DNA from: Bromus sterilis
Lineage: Eukaryota > Streptophyta > Magnoliopsida > Poales > Poaceae
NCBI GenBank assembly: GCA_950022295.1
Contig: OX465598.1
Location: 3,100,001-3,164,000, forward strand
Direction of reading: 5' to 3'
DNA: 64,000 nucleotides
Shown here: one piece after another, positions 33,910 to 46,559 of the stretch
Numbering within the stretch: the first letter of the stretch is position 1
How the letters are laid out: every line of letters begins with the position of its first letter
Translations under genes and position numbers: made by a program
Notes under the pieces: model-generated
Databases searched by the model: none
What the model saw: only the letters and a program-made list of their open reading frames with translations
What the model was told of the DNA's origin: nothing

Positions 33910-36471
33910 GGGGGTCCATCCCTTGTGGCGTTCCGTCGAACAGTTGGCCTGCATGGTGTGTACCGAGCAGTTGAAATGACCATGGGGCCGGAGAAGCAAG
34001 AGAAGAGAAGGCTGTACTGGTCTGCTGGATCCACATCAGGCCAGGCCAGGTCACATGAAGAGGCAGCATGCTCGCCGGGGATTGGAAGAGGGATCACCGT
34101 GGATGGGGTGTGGCCGTGAGGGGAATAACGCCGACGACGACGGAGTTCAGCGAGGCGTTGTGACTTGTGAGAATCGAACTCGACCAATCGCCAAGGAGTA
34201 CATTATTTCAAGCGCATCTTCAATATGGACTCTTATATCGTTCGTAAATATTTGGATCAAATCTTTTCAGACGCGTTTTGCCATTCAATGTCATCTTGCA
34301 TTTGTTCGTGAAACGGTTCGTCGTTTTTCCGCAAATATGAAGCAAGGTTTGAAACATCTTCAATATGAACTCTTATATCGTCCGTAAATATTTGGATCAA
34401 AGCTTTTCAAATGCGTTTTTCCATTCAATGTCATCTTGCATTTTTCGCGGGATGGTTCGTTGTTTTTCCATAAATCACACGCAAATCAGGTGAACTTTGT
34501 AGGAGTATGGACCTTCGCCGATACTACTCCGACACCCCGGTCCACAGAAAACCGAGGTGAAGCTGATGCATTTTTGATTTCGTGCCAAAATCCCTTCTTT
34601 TCCACCCTTTTCACTCGCTATTTTCGTTGTCGTCACCTCATGAACCCTCATGAATAGCTGCCGAAATAGGGGGAGATGGAAGATGCAAACAAGGTGATCG
34701 TCTACGAGATCAAATTGGCGACATGTCAAGTCCACAAACTCAGAATAAAAGACAAGGCAAGAAGGGGGTCCATCCCTTGTGGCATTCCGTCGAACAGTTG
34801 GCCTGCATGGTGTGTACCGAGCAGTTGAAATGACCATGGGGCCGGAGAAGCAAGAGAAGAGAAGGCTGTACTGGTCTGCTGGATCCACATCAGGCCAGGC
34901 CAGGTCACATGAAGAGGCAGCATGCTCGCCGGGGATTGGAAGAGGGATCACCGTGGATGGGGTGTGGCCGTGAGGGGAATAACGCCGACGACGACGGAGT
35001 TCAGCGAGGCGTTGTGACTTGTGAGAATCGAACTCGACCAATCGCCAAGGAGTACATTATTTCAAGCGCATCTTCAATATGGACTCTTATATCGTTCGTA
35101 AATATTTGGATCAAATCTTTTCAGACGCGTTTTGCCATTCAATTTCATCTTGCATTTGTTCGTGAAACGGTTCGTCGTTTTTCCATAAATATGAAGCAAG
35201 GTTTGAAACATCTTCAATATGAACTCTTATATCGTCCGTAAATATTTGGATCAAAGCTTTTCAAACGCGTTTTTCCATTCAATGTCATCTTGCATTTTTC
35301 GCGGGATGGTTCGTTGTTTTTCCATAAATCACACGCAAATCAGGTGAACTTTGTAGGAGTATGGACCTTCGCCGATACTACTCCGACACCCCGGTCCACA
35401 GAAAACCGAGGTGAAGCTGATGCATTTTTGTTTTCGTGCCAAAATCCCTTCTTTTCCACCCTTTTCACTCGCTATTTTCGTTGTCGTCACCTCATGAACC
35501 CTCATGAATAGCTGCCGAAATAGGGGGAGATGGAAGATGCAAACAAGGTGATCGTCTACGAGATCAAATTGGCGACATGTCAAGTCCACAAACTCAGAAT
35601 AAAAGACAAGGCAAGAAGGGGGTCCATCCCTTGTGGCATTCCGTCGAACAGTTGGCCTGCATGGTGTGTACCGAGCAGTTGAAATGACCATGGGGCCGGA
35701 GAAGCAAGAGAAGAGAAGGCCGTACTGGTCTACTGGATCCACATCAGGCCAGGCCAGGTCACATGAAGAGGCAGCATGCTCGCCGGGGATTGGAAGAGGG
35801 ATCATCGTGGATGGGGTGTGGCCGTGAGGGGAATAACGCCGACGACGACGGAGTTCAGCGAGGCGTTGTGACTTGTGAGAATCGAACTCGACCAATCGCC
35901 AAGGAGTACATTATTTCAAGCGCATCTTCAATATGGACTCTTATATCGTTCGTAAATATTTGGATCAAATCTTTTCAGACGCGTTTTGCCATTCAATGTC
36001 ATCTTGCATTTGTTCGTGAAACGGTTCGTCGTTTTTCCATAAATATGAAGCAAGGTTTGAAACATCTTCAATATGAACTCTTATATCGTCCGTAAATATT
36101 TGGATCAAAGCTTTTCAAACGCGTTTTTCCATTCAATGTCATCTTGCATTTTTCGCGGGATGGTTCGTTGTTTTTCCATAAATCACACGCAAATCAGGTG
36201 AACTTTGTAGGAGTATGGACCTTCGCCGATACTACTCCGACACCCCGGTCCACAGAAAACCGAGGTGAAGCTGATGCATTTTTGTTTTCGTGCCAAAATC
36301 CCTTCTTTTCCACCCTTTTCACTCGCTATTTTCGTTGTCGTCACCTCATGAACCCTCATGAATAGCTGCCGAAATAGGGGGAGATGGAAGATGCAAACAA
36401 GGTGATCGTCTACGAGATCAAATTGGCGACATGTCAAGTCCACAAACTCAGAATAAAAGACAAGGCAAGAA
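33910..36471. repeat. Three tandem copies of an 854-bp unit
   Basis: Units start at 33910, 34764 and 35618, exactly 854 bp apart. The third ends at 36471 where 'gacaaggcaagaa' is followed by new sequence. Copies differ by a few substitutions. Each contains an internal direct duplication of about 150 bp (first unit: about 34207-34355 and 34358-34487; shared 'atttggatcaaa', 'cattcaatgtcatcttgcat'). A weakly similar piece at 33750-33786 lies just left of the array. The unit is unrelated to the 865-bp unit. A 188-codon frame on the - strand repeats with the unit and shows no domain. Confidence 0.95.
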
Positions 36472-38640
36472 GCTGTCGCATGGGGGCAGGGATGAGGGGC
36501 AGCGTCCAAGCGAGGGCGAGCATGAGTAAGGGCTTGGCGGGCGCCGCTGTCACCATAGTCCTGCTTGAACACACCATCTTGGCTAAAGGCATCAGCATGG
36601 CAGAGCTAGCCCATCCATCAAAGACAAAATCCAAAGGATATGGTTGATGGAAATTTCCCATTGAAACCGAGGATTAGTTTTTCATCTCATGCTATAATCT
36701 AATGAAAGTATTTGGGTAGAGCCTGGGCAACTTCCCAAGGTCGCCGGGAGGTGGCTCCGCTATTGGTATCAGGCTCCCTACTTCTAAGCCTTCGAGCAGC
36801 TCGATCGTTAGCAACAGTCAATGATCGACGTGATGAATTGCGATGTCTGGTCATGGATGTCGATTGATCATCATGGTGTTTGCTCTTTGTTCGTCAAAAT
36901 ATTTCAATCGAGCGAAGAGTATTAACATTTTTGTGGCAGTGTCAGCAAAGAAGATCAAGCTCGAAGAGAACAATGGCAAAGTCCAATATAAGGAAGCCAA
37001 GATCGAACAGAGAAGGTTGAGCTCACCGATGCTTCAGAGGATACCAAAATATTAACCATGAAAATGAATAACTTGGATCCTGATGCAGAGAAGGAGGAGG
37101 AGGTGAGGTGATTAAAACTCGAATTTTAATTCAATAACACATTCTAAGAATAACAAGTGCATTAAAAACAAAGAGATGTTTTGGAGATAAAGCTCCATGG
37201 AACCCCTTTTATAAAAATTTCAAGAAAATAAATATCAATAGTTAGAATCAAAATTCAAATATACACATGTATGAATATAATTTATATATGTAAACGTTTC
37301 TTGATGAAAGTATTAAACATGTAAGCTATGCCCATACAAAAACTTAGTGCACTTTAATAATAATGTGTGCGTTCCCCACAAATAAAATAAAAAATAACGT
37401 GTGCGTTAAAAACAACAATTTTGTATTTTTTTGCACGCATTGAACACGACTCATCCGCACGGACCGAACAGATCGGCCCCCGCGTCGTCGCCACCGCGGG
37501 CAGCTCGGGCGACACCGCGTCCCCGGCCTCTCGCCTACCTTCCCACAACCGTCGCTGGACAGAGCTGCCAAGGGCTTCATGGTGGCTGGCCGCGGGGACT
37601 TCCTCCCTTCCTCTCGAGCGATGCTGGCACGAGGTGCCCGGTCCGAGTGGGGACGCCGGCGTGCGCGGATTCTGGCGGTGCGATGGCGGTGTCCTCGACG
37701 GCGATGTGCCTCCTGATGGCGGTGCAACAATGGACTGAGTCATGGTGGCTGCGGCGGTGAAGCTTCTATCGTCCTTGTACACGCAATAAAGGAGGTCGGT
37801 CCTAGCGGTTTTCTTCCATCTGAATCTACGTTTTGTTGCTGTCGGTCGCATCCGATCGGGTCGTCGACGAGTTTTGAATTTCTCCACATACAATTTTCAA
37901 GGATTGCCAAAAGCACTCTTGAAACCCTCGGTTGGAGAGAACCCGGTCAAACGCGTCCACAAACAATAGCCGAGGTGGCTTCAGGATGGCGTGTTGTGAA
38001 GCTCTGTTTCCATCTGACATGTCGAATTGCGGTTTTCATGATGTTCTCAACGGTGGTGGATGTCAGGACGGTCTCGATTAGAAGACCAAAAGGTAACAAC
38101 GGCGGCGGGAGCCTGGATGCGAAAAAGCCTGCGTGTCGGGTGTTCGGTGACTTGCAGTAGAAGCCTTGGCAAGCGACGGTGGCAACACATGTGGATCGCA
38201 TATTTTATGGTGCTCCTCAAATAACGAGTCAGGATTTCCAAGGTAAAAACCAAGGTCTGTCTTCATTTGTTGTACCTGCAATGGCCTTTTTGAAGTCATT
38301 GTTTTGAAAACTTGGTTTTTCTTCGGAGTAAAAAACCCAAGATCTTCAATCGAGCAGCGACAACGCTTGTGCATTTTTCCTTCTTGGAGGCATTGCTTTT
38401 GAAGAGCTTAATATGTAGTACATGTGTTGTATTCGATGTACTTAGAGTGATTCTGTTGCGAATGGATGTACATCGCGACAAAGCCTTTATTTGTTTTTTG
38501 TTTTTTTTTTGTTTTTGTCTGTGTGCATCCTGAATGTCTTTAAATTTCTTGTTGGTTGCGATACATATATATATATATTTTTCAAAAAAACCAAAAAGTT
38601 TGGGCTCTTTTAAAAAATAAATCCAAAACGAATTTGCGTT
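36472..38640. other. Intergenic region without recognised genes
   Basis: 36480-36660 has a short open frame (GLAGAAVTIVLLEHTIL, hydrophobic) of unknown meaning. 37060-37420 is AT-rich. 37440-37760 is GC-rich with open frames in several phases, like a transposon leader or captured exon. 38500-38640 is low complexity (T and TA runs). I could not assign any of it. Confidence 0.4.
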
Positions 38641-39960
38641 ATGGTAAAGGTTGTTTTAAGTAACTGTCCAAAACCCGCATCCACGAGGAGATGGAGGTGG
38701 GCCCACCCCGCCGCCGCCGGCGCTCTCAGGTCTCAGCGGCGAGCGAACCGTGGCGGATCCCCTGCCCGTCACCGCCCCAGCGCCAACCGTGTACGACTCC
38801 ACCGCCGGCGACCCCTCTCGGCATCACAGCAGGTATCGTGCCCCTCTCCCGTAGCCCCGGCGCACTTTGCTGAAGCTCCCAGTCCCACTCCCAGGTCCTT
38901 CTTTATGCGGATTTGTTTTCTCATGGATTAGTTGTACTCTGTGAATCAATCAGGACGTGCCTTCATCCAGTGCTGATTGAGCTTGTTGCTGACTGATTAG
39001 TTTGGGCGTTTGTTGTAGGAGATAGATTTTGCGTCAGTTGAAGCTGGAGATTAGTCCACTCCAGACAGGCTAGAATCACTAGGACTCTTGGACAAAACCA
39101 TCAGCTAACCTTTTCTTGCTTCAGAGTTTCATTTTCATCAGAAACAGAGAGTTAATCCCGCTCCTCTGTTGTTCTTTGCTTTTTCAGTCAGAAGAAACGA
39201 TGGTGTTGCATTCATTCAGATTCAGGCTTGGAATCACATTCCGCCTTGGATTGCAGCTAATGTGGGAAAGAAGATTCAGGCGTGTCACTCACTCTTCTTC
39301 CATACGGCCCCAAACCAAAAAGCCCACCTCTGTACGTACGTATTCCTCACCTCTGCAGCAAGCAACACCCTCTAGTGAAATACAGTAAATCTGATTCCTT
39401 CCGGTGACATTTTCTTTACTGGTAATATATGCGTGATTGTTTTGTTAGTTATCCTATTCAATTACTACTCATCCTGACGGACGGGATTGACAGATTGTTT
39501 CATCTCTCAACAAAATCCATGTATGAGCTTTATTGTTTGGTCTGCTAACAGTAACACACACATATGGGGGGTAAACACAGACAGCCAGAGACTCAGAGAG
39601 AGTAAAGCAATTGGAGGAGATTCGGAACTTATCGCGTTCTTCATTCACACGGCTTTGTTCTGATGCCCATGCACCACAGATCGGCAGAGACATGATGCTT
39701 TGCTTTGCTGCTTCATTGATAGAGAGAGGCTTCATTCTTTGTTGAGAAAGAGAGGGAGAACGTGATGCTTTGCTGCCTGCGATCAGCAAAGTAAAGCAAA
39801 AGCAAGCAATTTGTGGGAGACTCCAAACTAGAACATTACACATCTCTCTATATATCTTCCTTCCTGCAATGCGCCATATCTCGTACCCAGCAACACAACT
39901 CTCGTCTGCTTCCCCTCCGGCGTCCAGTGTACGTATTATTAATTCCTCTCCTGCATGATG
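38640..39960 (+). repeat. Copy B of the duplicated leader region, upstream of NLR2
   Basis: Counterpart of 16740-18010, lying 160-1480 bp before the NLR2 start codon. It contains a GC-rich start (ATG at 38690 followed by a proline/arginine-rich stretch and a 'gcag|gtatcg' junction) and 'gtacgtacgtattcctcacctct' near 39330. It may be a spliced 5' leader or promoter region of NLR2. Confidence 0.55.
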
Positions 39961-40122
39961 CTTGTACTTGCTAACAACGACTTACAAGTCTAAATACTTT
40001 TCTCTATAGCGATTAGTATTATTTACTGATGCATATTTTGTGCGCATTATCCAAATGAATTCCGCTTGATTTCTGCTGGTCCTCACATCACAGATCACAT
40101 ACATCGATCGGTGTGCGTGAGG

Positions 40123-43100
40123 ATGAACGCGCTCCTTGGCGCCGCACAATGGGTGGTGGCCAAGGCACTGGCCCCTGTTGCCGATGGCGTGCTGGAGGCT
40201 TGGGGTGCTAGCAACAATTTGGGTCTCAACATTGAGTCCCTTAAGATGGAACTGCTGCTCGTGAAGGCCACGCTCGAACTCGCTGGCGGCAAGCAGATCC
40301 GTGGCCAAGCCATGGAGGTGTTGCTGGGGAAGCTGCAGGACTCGGCGCACTGCGCCGAGGACTTGTTGGATGAGCTGGACTACTTCCGCATCCACGACGA
40401 GCTCCACGGCACGTACGATGCTGCAGACCACCATGCCAAGGGCAGCCTCCACAACGTTGCACTCAATGCTCGTCACACCGCCAAAGCCGTTGGCAAGCTG
40501 GTTTGTTTATCTGCGAGCTCTTCTGCTGCCAGTCCTGCAGGTGATCCTAGAGAAGCAGAAGATGCAAGACACCTGGTCAGCTGTTGCATTTGGTCGCGTG
40601 CTAGGCAGAGGTCACGTAGCAATTCAACCTCAACGCCAAATGCCAATCAAGAGGTCACGGGATGCATGCCCAAGCTCGGTAAATTGCTCCTGTGCTCATC
40701 CTTCCCTCATGTTCATGATCATAATTCTGGCCACTCAACTGTTTGTGGTGTGCCAAAGAGAGCAACAACAATGCTTGAGTTTAATAGAGTTGATGTCTCT
40801 GAAAGAATGAAGCACATTGTAGAAACACTACAACATGTGCGTACAGAGGTTATCAAGATTCTTCAGAGTTGTGACCGTAGGACTGTCACAGATATTGCCC
40901 AGATCCGTCCCGTTACCACTGGTCAAAGTATAGAGCCAAAATTGTATGGGAGGGACCATATCATGAATACCATCATACATGATATAACCCAGGGTAAATA
41001 CAGCGGAGAATACCTAACAGTGCTTCCAGTTGTTGGCCCAGGAGGAATAGGAAAGACAACTCTGATACAACACATATATAAAAACCAACAAGTTCAGAAT
41101 CATTTTCAAGTCGTTATTTGGGTATGTGTGTCGCTCAGTTTTAATTTGAATAAGCTGTTAGAAGAGATTAAAACATATGTCCCTAAGGTTGAAGGAGAAA
41201 AAGATGGTAGAGCCGAAGAGGTGATTGAGCAAAGATTAAAATCTAAGAGGTTTTTGCTTGTACTAGATGATATATGGGAGATTAGTAATGAAGACGATTG
41301 GAAAAGCTTATTGCTACCACTCAAAACATCAAAAGAAAAAGGTAGTGTGATTCTACTCACGACTCGCTTTCCAGCAATAGTAAAAAAGGTCAAAGCAACT
41401 GAACCTATAGAATTGGAAGGATTAGAATCCAAAGAATTTAGGAAGTTATTCCTTTCTTTTGTCTTTGGCATTGAGCCCTTTAGAAGTGATCACAATTTTT
41501 TGCTCGAGACCGGAGATAGGATAATGGAAAAACTAAGGGGCTCCCCTCTTGCTGCAAAAACTGTTGGTACATTACTGAGTAAGGACCTTAATTTGCGTCA
41601 TTGGAGAAGGGTTTTAGAAAGTAAAGAATGGGAGAGGCAAACTAATCCAAATGACATTATGCCTGCCTTGAAGCTTAGCTATGACCATCTTCCTTTTCAT
41701 CTGCAACAATGTTTCTCCTATTCCGCACTGCTTCCTGAAGATCACAGATATAGTGCCACTGAGCTAATCAACTTGTGGATAGGACTAGATATCCTGCAAC
41801 CTAGTGCTCGAAACCAAACATTTAAAGATATAGGTTTGAGCAATTTAAATGATTTGGTCATGCATGGTTTTTTCAGAGAAGAGGAAACTGGTGATTCTTC
41901 TTATTATATTATGCATGACCTGCTACATGATTTGGCACTGCAAGTTGCATCTCATGATTGTATTAGTTTACATTGCTCTAATGTGGAATCGGTAGAACTT
42001 CAACCATCGATCCGTCACTTGTCTATAATCATAGATGATGATGATACAATTACTCATGAAAACTTAAAGAGCCAATTAAGAATGCTGAAGGGAAGATTGA
42101 ACATTGAACAATTGCATACTTTGATGGTATTTGGAGAAATGGATGGAAGCTTTGCCGACATTTTGGGTGATTTGATTGTAAAAGCAAATGCTCTTCGCAT
42201 TCTGCATTTGGTTAACATGTTGTCTTCTGCGGAGTCCATGTTGCATAACCTTTCAACACTTATCCACCTACGATACCTGTGTCTGGGGACAATATATTAT
42301 TATGAGAGCGAGATGCGTTTACCACCTACCATTTCTAGATTCTATCATTTAAGGATTTTGGATCTAAGATCATGGTATGGTTGTTGTGATTTGCCCAAAG
42401 ACTTGAGCAACCTTGCAAAACTGCGCCATTTTTATACCAGAAGTGATGAGCTGCATTCTGATATTGTTAATGTGGGAAAACTTAAACTCTTAGAAGAGTT
42501 GAAAGTATTCAGAGTCAATAAGGAAAACGAAGGATTTGAACCAAAGCAACTAGAGCATTTGTTTGAACTAAGGGAGCTTGGCATCTATAACCTTGAGAAT
42601 ACACACACGAAAGAAGAGGCAGCCAAAGCTAATTTGGGAGAGAAAAACTACTTGGAGAGGTTAGCATTAGATTGGCATAGTGATCGGTCTGATGCCAAGC
42701 TTGATGTGGAAGCAGCCATCCTTGAGAGCCTTCAACCACATAGATATCTTCAAGAGTTGTGCATTAGAGGTCACAGAGGCCCTTGTTGTCCAACATGGTT
42801 GGGCGAAAATCTTGGTGTTGAAGCTCTTGAATCTCTTCATCTCTCTAGTGTTTCTTGGGAACATCTCCCTCCTTTAGGGAAGATGGGTGGTCTTGTTAAA
42901 GTAATATTGGAGAATATTTCCACAGTCAAGGAGATTGTTATAGAGCAAAGTTTTTGTGGGCTAATAAGGCTTGAGCTTGTTGGCTTGGTAAGTTTTGAAA
43001 AATGGGTACCGTCACAGGGTGCTGATCATTTGTTTCCTGTTTTGCAAGTATTGATTATAAGAGAGTGCCCTAGGCTGTTGGAGTTGCCATTTTCAAACCG

Positions 43101-43701
43101 CTTTGTTGACCCTAATAAAGCAGATCAAGACCGGAACATTGGTTGGTTTCCTAAATTGCAAGAGCTCAAGATAGAGAAATGTCCGGAACTTTTGTTAGTG
43201 GCTCCTCCTATTCCATGGACTGAAACTTTGAGCAATGTGTATATAAGAGATGTAAAGCTACTAGAGAGGTTTGAGTATAGGTCATCCTATCTGTTTATTA
43301 CTGGGAAGGTTGATTTGGAAAGCTTAGATGATGTGGTAGCATTCCATAACACGACAGGTGTTGAGGAGCTGACACTCTACAGTTGCCCACCTCTGCAGTC
43401 AAAGCAGCTCTCGGCGCTGACCTCATTGAAGAAACTGTATGTAGAGGGTTCAGCTTCAGCTTTTGGTGGTGAAGATTCTGCGGAATGGCAGAACCCAGTT
43501 GAGCGTCTTGTGGTGAAGAAATCAGCTTGTGGTGGGAAGGAGTTGACAGAGCTCCTCACCCACCTCCCAAGGCTCTCTAAGCTGAGTATCATCAGTTGTA
43601 AAAAGATAACACAGCTAGCAGTGGGGGTGCCCGCCCATCTCTCTCACACACTGCAGTACTTGACCATCAGAGATTGTCCAGAGCTGGTCCTCCTGCAGAG
43701 C

Positions 43702-43738
<37 letters not shown>

Positions 43739-44523
43739 AAGGAGGGCTCCAGGCCTTGCGCTCCCTCGAGAGCTTATATATTTATGATTGCCCCAAGTTG
43801 CTACTATCCGCCAAGAGCTCTTTTTCCTGCTGCCTGTTCCCGTCCTCTCTGCAAGTCCTTGAGCTTTTCAATGTGGAAGTAGGCATGGGGACGCTGGAGC
43901 CCCTCTCAAACCTCACCTCTCTCACCAGTTTGAATTTGGACAATTGCGGAGAGGATATAAGATGCAAGGGCCTGGGGCCATTCCTTACTGCCGGGGGACA
44001 GCTCAGATATTTGAGAGTCCGTGGCAGCCCTAGATTCTTTGCTGGATGGGATCTCAATCCCAGCCGGGTGCAGGTGCAGCTGGAGGGTGGAGCAGGACAA
44101 GGGCAGTTTGTTTCATCCAAACTGCAAAAGCTCTATACTGATGACGCCATGGGACTCCTTGATGCGCCAGTCCTCTGCAGCCTCCTGTCTTCCTCCCTCA
44201 CCTACCTGTGCCTTTGGGGGACCTACAGTGAAGACATGGAGGGCTTCACCAAGGATCAAGAGGACGCCCTTTCACTCCTCGCCTCCCTCCGGGAACTTGA
44301 GTTTCTTTTTTTCAACAAGCTTCAGAGCCTCCCTACAGGGCTGCACAAGCTAACCAACCTCAAGAAATTGGAGGTCCACAAATGTCCGGCTGTCCAGTCG
44401 CTGCCAGAGGATGGCCTCCCCAAATCACTGCAAGAATTAGATGTCTCCGGCTGCCGCAACGAGGAGCTAATACGGCAGTGCAAGGGGTTGGTGGGAACCA
44501 ACCCGGAAATCAAACTGTACTGA
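40123..44523 (+). CDS. NLR2: CC-NB-ARC-LRR resistance protein, XA1-like
   Basis: Predicted intracellular immune receptor of 1466 aa in one uninterrupted exon. I chose ATG 40123 (MNALLGAAQW) over the in-frame ATG at 40066 because the first 19 residues look unlike a CC start. Residues counted from 40123: coiled coil with EDLLDELDYF at about 79-88; P-loop GPGGIGKTT 305-313; kinase-2 LLVLDDIW 378-385; RNBS-B SVILLTTR 408-415; GSPLAAK 473-479; RNBS-D CFSYSALLPED 530-540; MHD 597-599; then about 20 or more irregular LRRs to the end. All nucleotide-binding motifs look functional. The LRR phrase LESLQPHRYLQELCIRGH resembles the XA1/Yr5-Yr7 group as I know it, but no BED zinc finger is visible between CC and NB-ARC. 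A GGAGCA microsatellite lies in the LRR part. Confidence 0.9.
43702..43738 (+). repeat. GGAGCA microsatellite inside NLR2
   Basis: About six GGAGCA copies encode an alternating Gly-Ala run between two LRRs (after LLQSG). The period of six keeps the frame, so length changes would alter the protein without breaking it. NLR3 has a different, non-repetitive sequence at the same place. Confidence 0.9.
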
Positions 44524-45850
44524 TCCAAGGTAACACACATATACTACTATTTCATTGCCTTTTCTCACCTAACTTATTACTTGCATTAAACCTAATCAGT
44601 GCTTGTTTCCATCTGCTATGCATGCAGGCCTCTGCCTTGGACTTCCCTTGTACATTCTTACAGCCCAACTCTTTCAATACATGCACACACACTTGCCATC
44701 TTCTTCCTGCTTCCTCCTGCACACAAATCCGCTAGGTATATATCTAACTTGGAACTTTGCTGCTGCTGCACCATATCCTTCAATTGTTTAATATCTCTTC
44801 TCCATTCCTCTTCTTCTCACTCACACCTTGACAAAACCCGTGTGATTACCAGTGAATTTTCTTTGTTTTCCTTCCTAGTCGTACGAGAATCACGACATCT
44901 GTAATGTATTAACCATCTGTTTTGGTTTTCTTTGCAGGTATTCTTATGGATGTTCTTGTAGGCTTGTACATACTTTGCATTAAATTTGAGTGTTAAGATC
45001 AAAATATCACCACGTAATGATTGTGGAATAAATCAGACTTCAGTGTTCTGCTACTGGATATTAATTAAGGTTCGCCATTTTCTCACCCATTCATTGCCAT
45101 CTATACCATGTCTTCTTACATTCATCAATTCTCTTGGCTTTCTGTATAGGTGTTTCTCAGGGTTTTTTTTTGTGAGGTTTTAAATACTTTGTGATATTAC
45201 ATTTCTTCACCGCTCATGAAGATTTGGTGTGCCTAAAAAGTTCATGTTTGAGGATCAGAGATAATAATGGATAATTATTGGAAAGCACATCCTTTATTTA
45301 CATAAATCTGGTTAGTACATCTAAACTGGAACTTTACATTTTGGACGTACTTTTACGTGTCACACACCAAAAAGTAACTTCCATTTATATCCATGCCATG
45401 TCAGATTTCAATTTTCTTCTGAACAGCAGTGAAAATAGTTCTACTAATTAAAGCATTAGATTTGTTTCTCCACGCACCTTGTCTTCCGACAAGTCAATAA
45501 AACAGACATAATTATCAACCAATGCTTTTTGAGAGTTTAAATTTTCATCTTCTCATGAAGTCTGTAATGTAATCACCACTTATTTTTGTCATCTTTGCAG
45601 GTGTTCTACGTTTTTTGTCAGGATCAAAATTTGGATTATCTGTGTTTTGCAATTAAATTTGGATTTTTCCATTCGTCGGGACTGGTAGTCTATTTGGATA
45701 GTTTGGGTGTTAGGATCAAACATATCACTATGACAGACATATGGAATAAGTGATAACATGAGACTATGAGGTCATACCACTAATATACAGGTTAGCCATT
45801 TATTAACACACTGCTACATTTCTATCAGTACCCGGTATTCTTGCATGGGA
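44524..45850 (+). repeat. 3' flank of NLR2 with diverged internal repeats
   Basis: After the stop, 'ccaaggtaacacacatatac' looks like a donor, and 'gcatgcaggcctctgccttgg' like an acceptor; both have counterparts behind NLR3. Related blocks follow: about 44935-45090 and 45600-45790, each with ttgcag followed by gtattctt or gtgttct, then 'ggatcaaa..atatcac', 'gtgg/tatggaata' and a stretch ending in 'gttcgcc' or 'gttagcc'. A third is at 48360-48580 beyond the transposon. These may be spliced 3' UTR exons. Confidence 0.55.
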
Positions 45851-46283
45851 GTGTCTAGGTCTCAATCGACTGAGACCTAACTAGGTCTTAGTCGAATGAC
45901 ATCATCCCTAGTGAATTTTGCCTGTTAACCGCCTTTGTTTTTCTGGGTTGTAATCCACTTTGTTTATGGGCTTTTTTTTGGGCTGAATAATTGAAGAACC
46001 GGTTTGGCCCTTAAAAAAAGCACCGGAGGCAAAAAAAAAAGTCGTTCACTGCTTTTCCCCTTTCTGGCCCAACCCCCCCCCCCCCCTTGCCTTGATCTCT
46101 ATTTTTTTATCATTTTTTTATTTTTTATTTTCCTTATTTTTTCCTTTCTTTTTCCTTTTTATTTTGTTTTAGCAACAAATATGAAAATTGTATTCGTTTC
46201 AAACTTTTATAATTCTAAAATTTGCACTAAATTTTAATAATTTTATAAAATTTTCGCACTTAAAACAATCGGGGTATAAATAT

Positions 46284-46530
46284 ACAGTTGCGTGCTTGGT
46301 GTTTTACATCCAATTGCCGCCGTTCCCACTCACAAACAAACTCGATTATAGTTCGGTGTATGGGCGTGCGGTTTTCGGTCGGGCCTATAGAGATGCAGTT
46401 GCGTGCGTGGTGTTGGACATGCATATCGTCCACCTCCCCTCGCCACCCTCACTCACAAACAAATCTCAGTTGTGGTTCAGTGTGTGTGGGCGTGCAGTTG
46501 CAGTTAGGTGTATAGAGATGCAGTTGCGTG
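46284..46530 (+). repeat. Two diverged copies of a roughly 122-bp repeat
   Basis: Blocks starting 'ttgcgtgc.tggtgtt' at about 46287 and 46399, with a partial third start at about 46520. Each ends 'tatagagatgcagt'. They lead directly into the 26-bp minisatellite and share its atgcagttgcg core. Confidence 0.65.
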
Positions 46531-46559
46531 CGTGATGTTGGACATACAACTACCTCGGG

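Noticed and set aside
34475..35895. 188-codon - strand frames that recur in each 854-bp unit
   Set aside because: They recur only because the DNA is tandemly duplicated; no domain, no start context, and a GC-skewed, arginine-rich composition.
40066..40122. Upstream in-frame ATG for NLR2
   Set aside because: The extra 19 residues do not look like a CC N-terminus, while M at 40123 starts a typical one.
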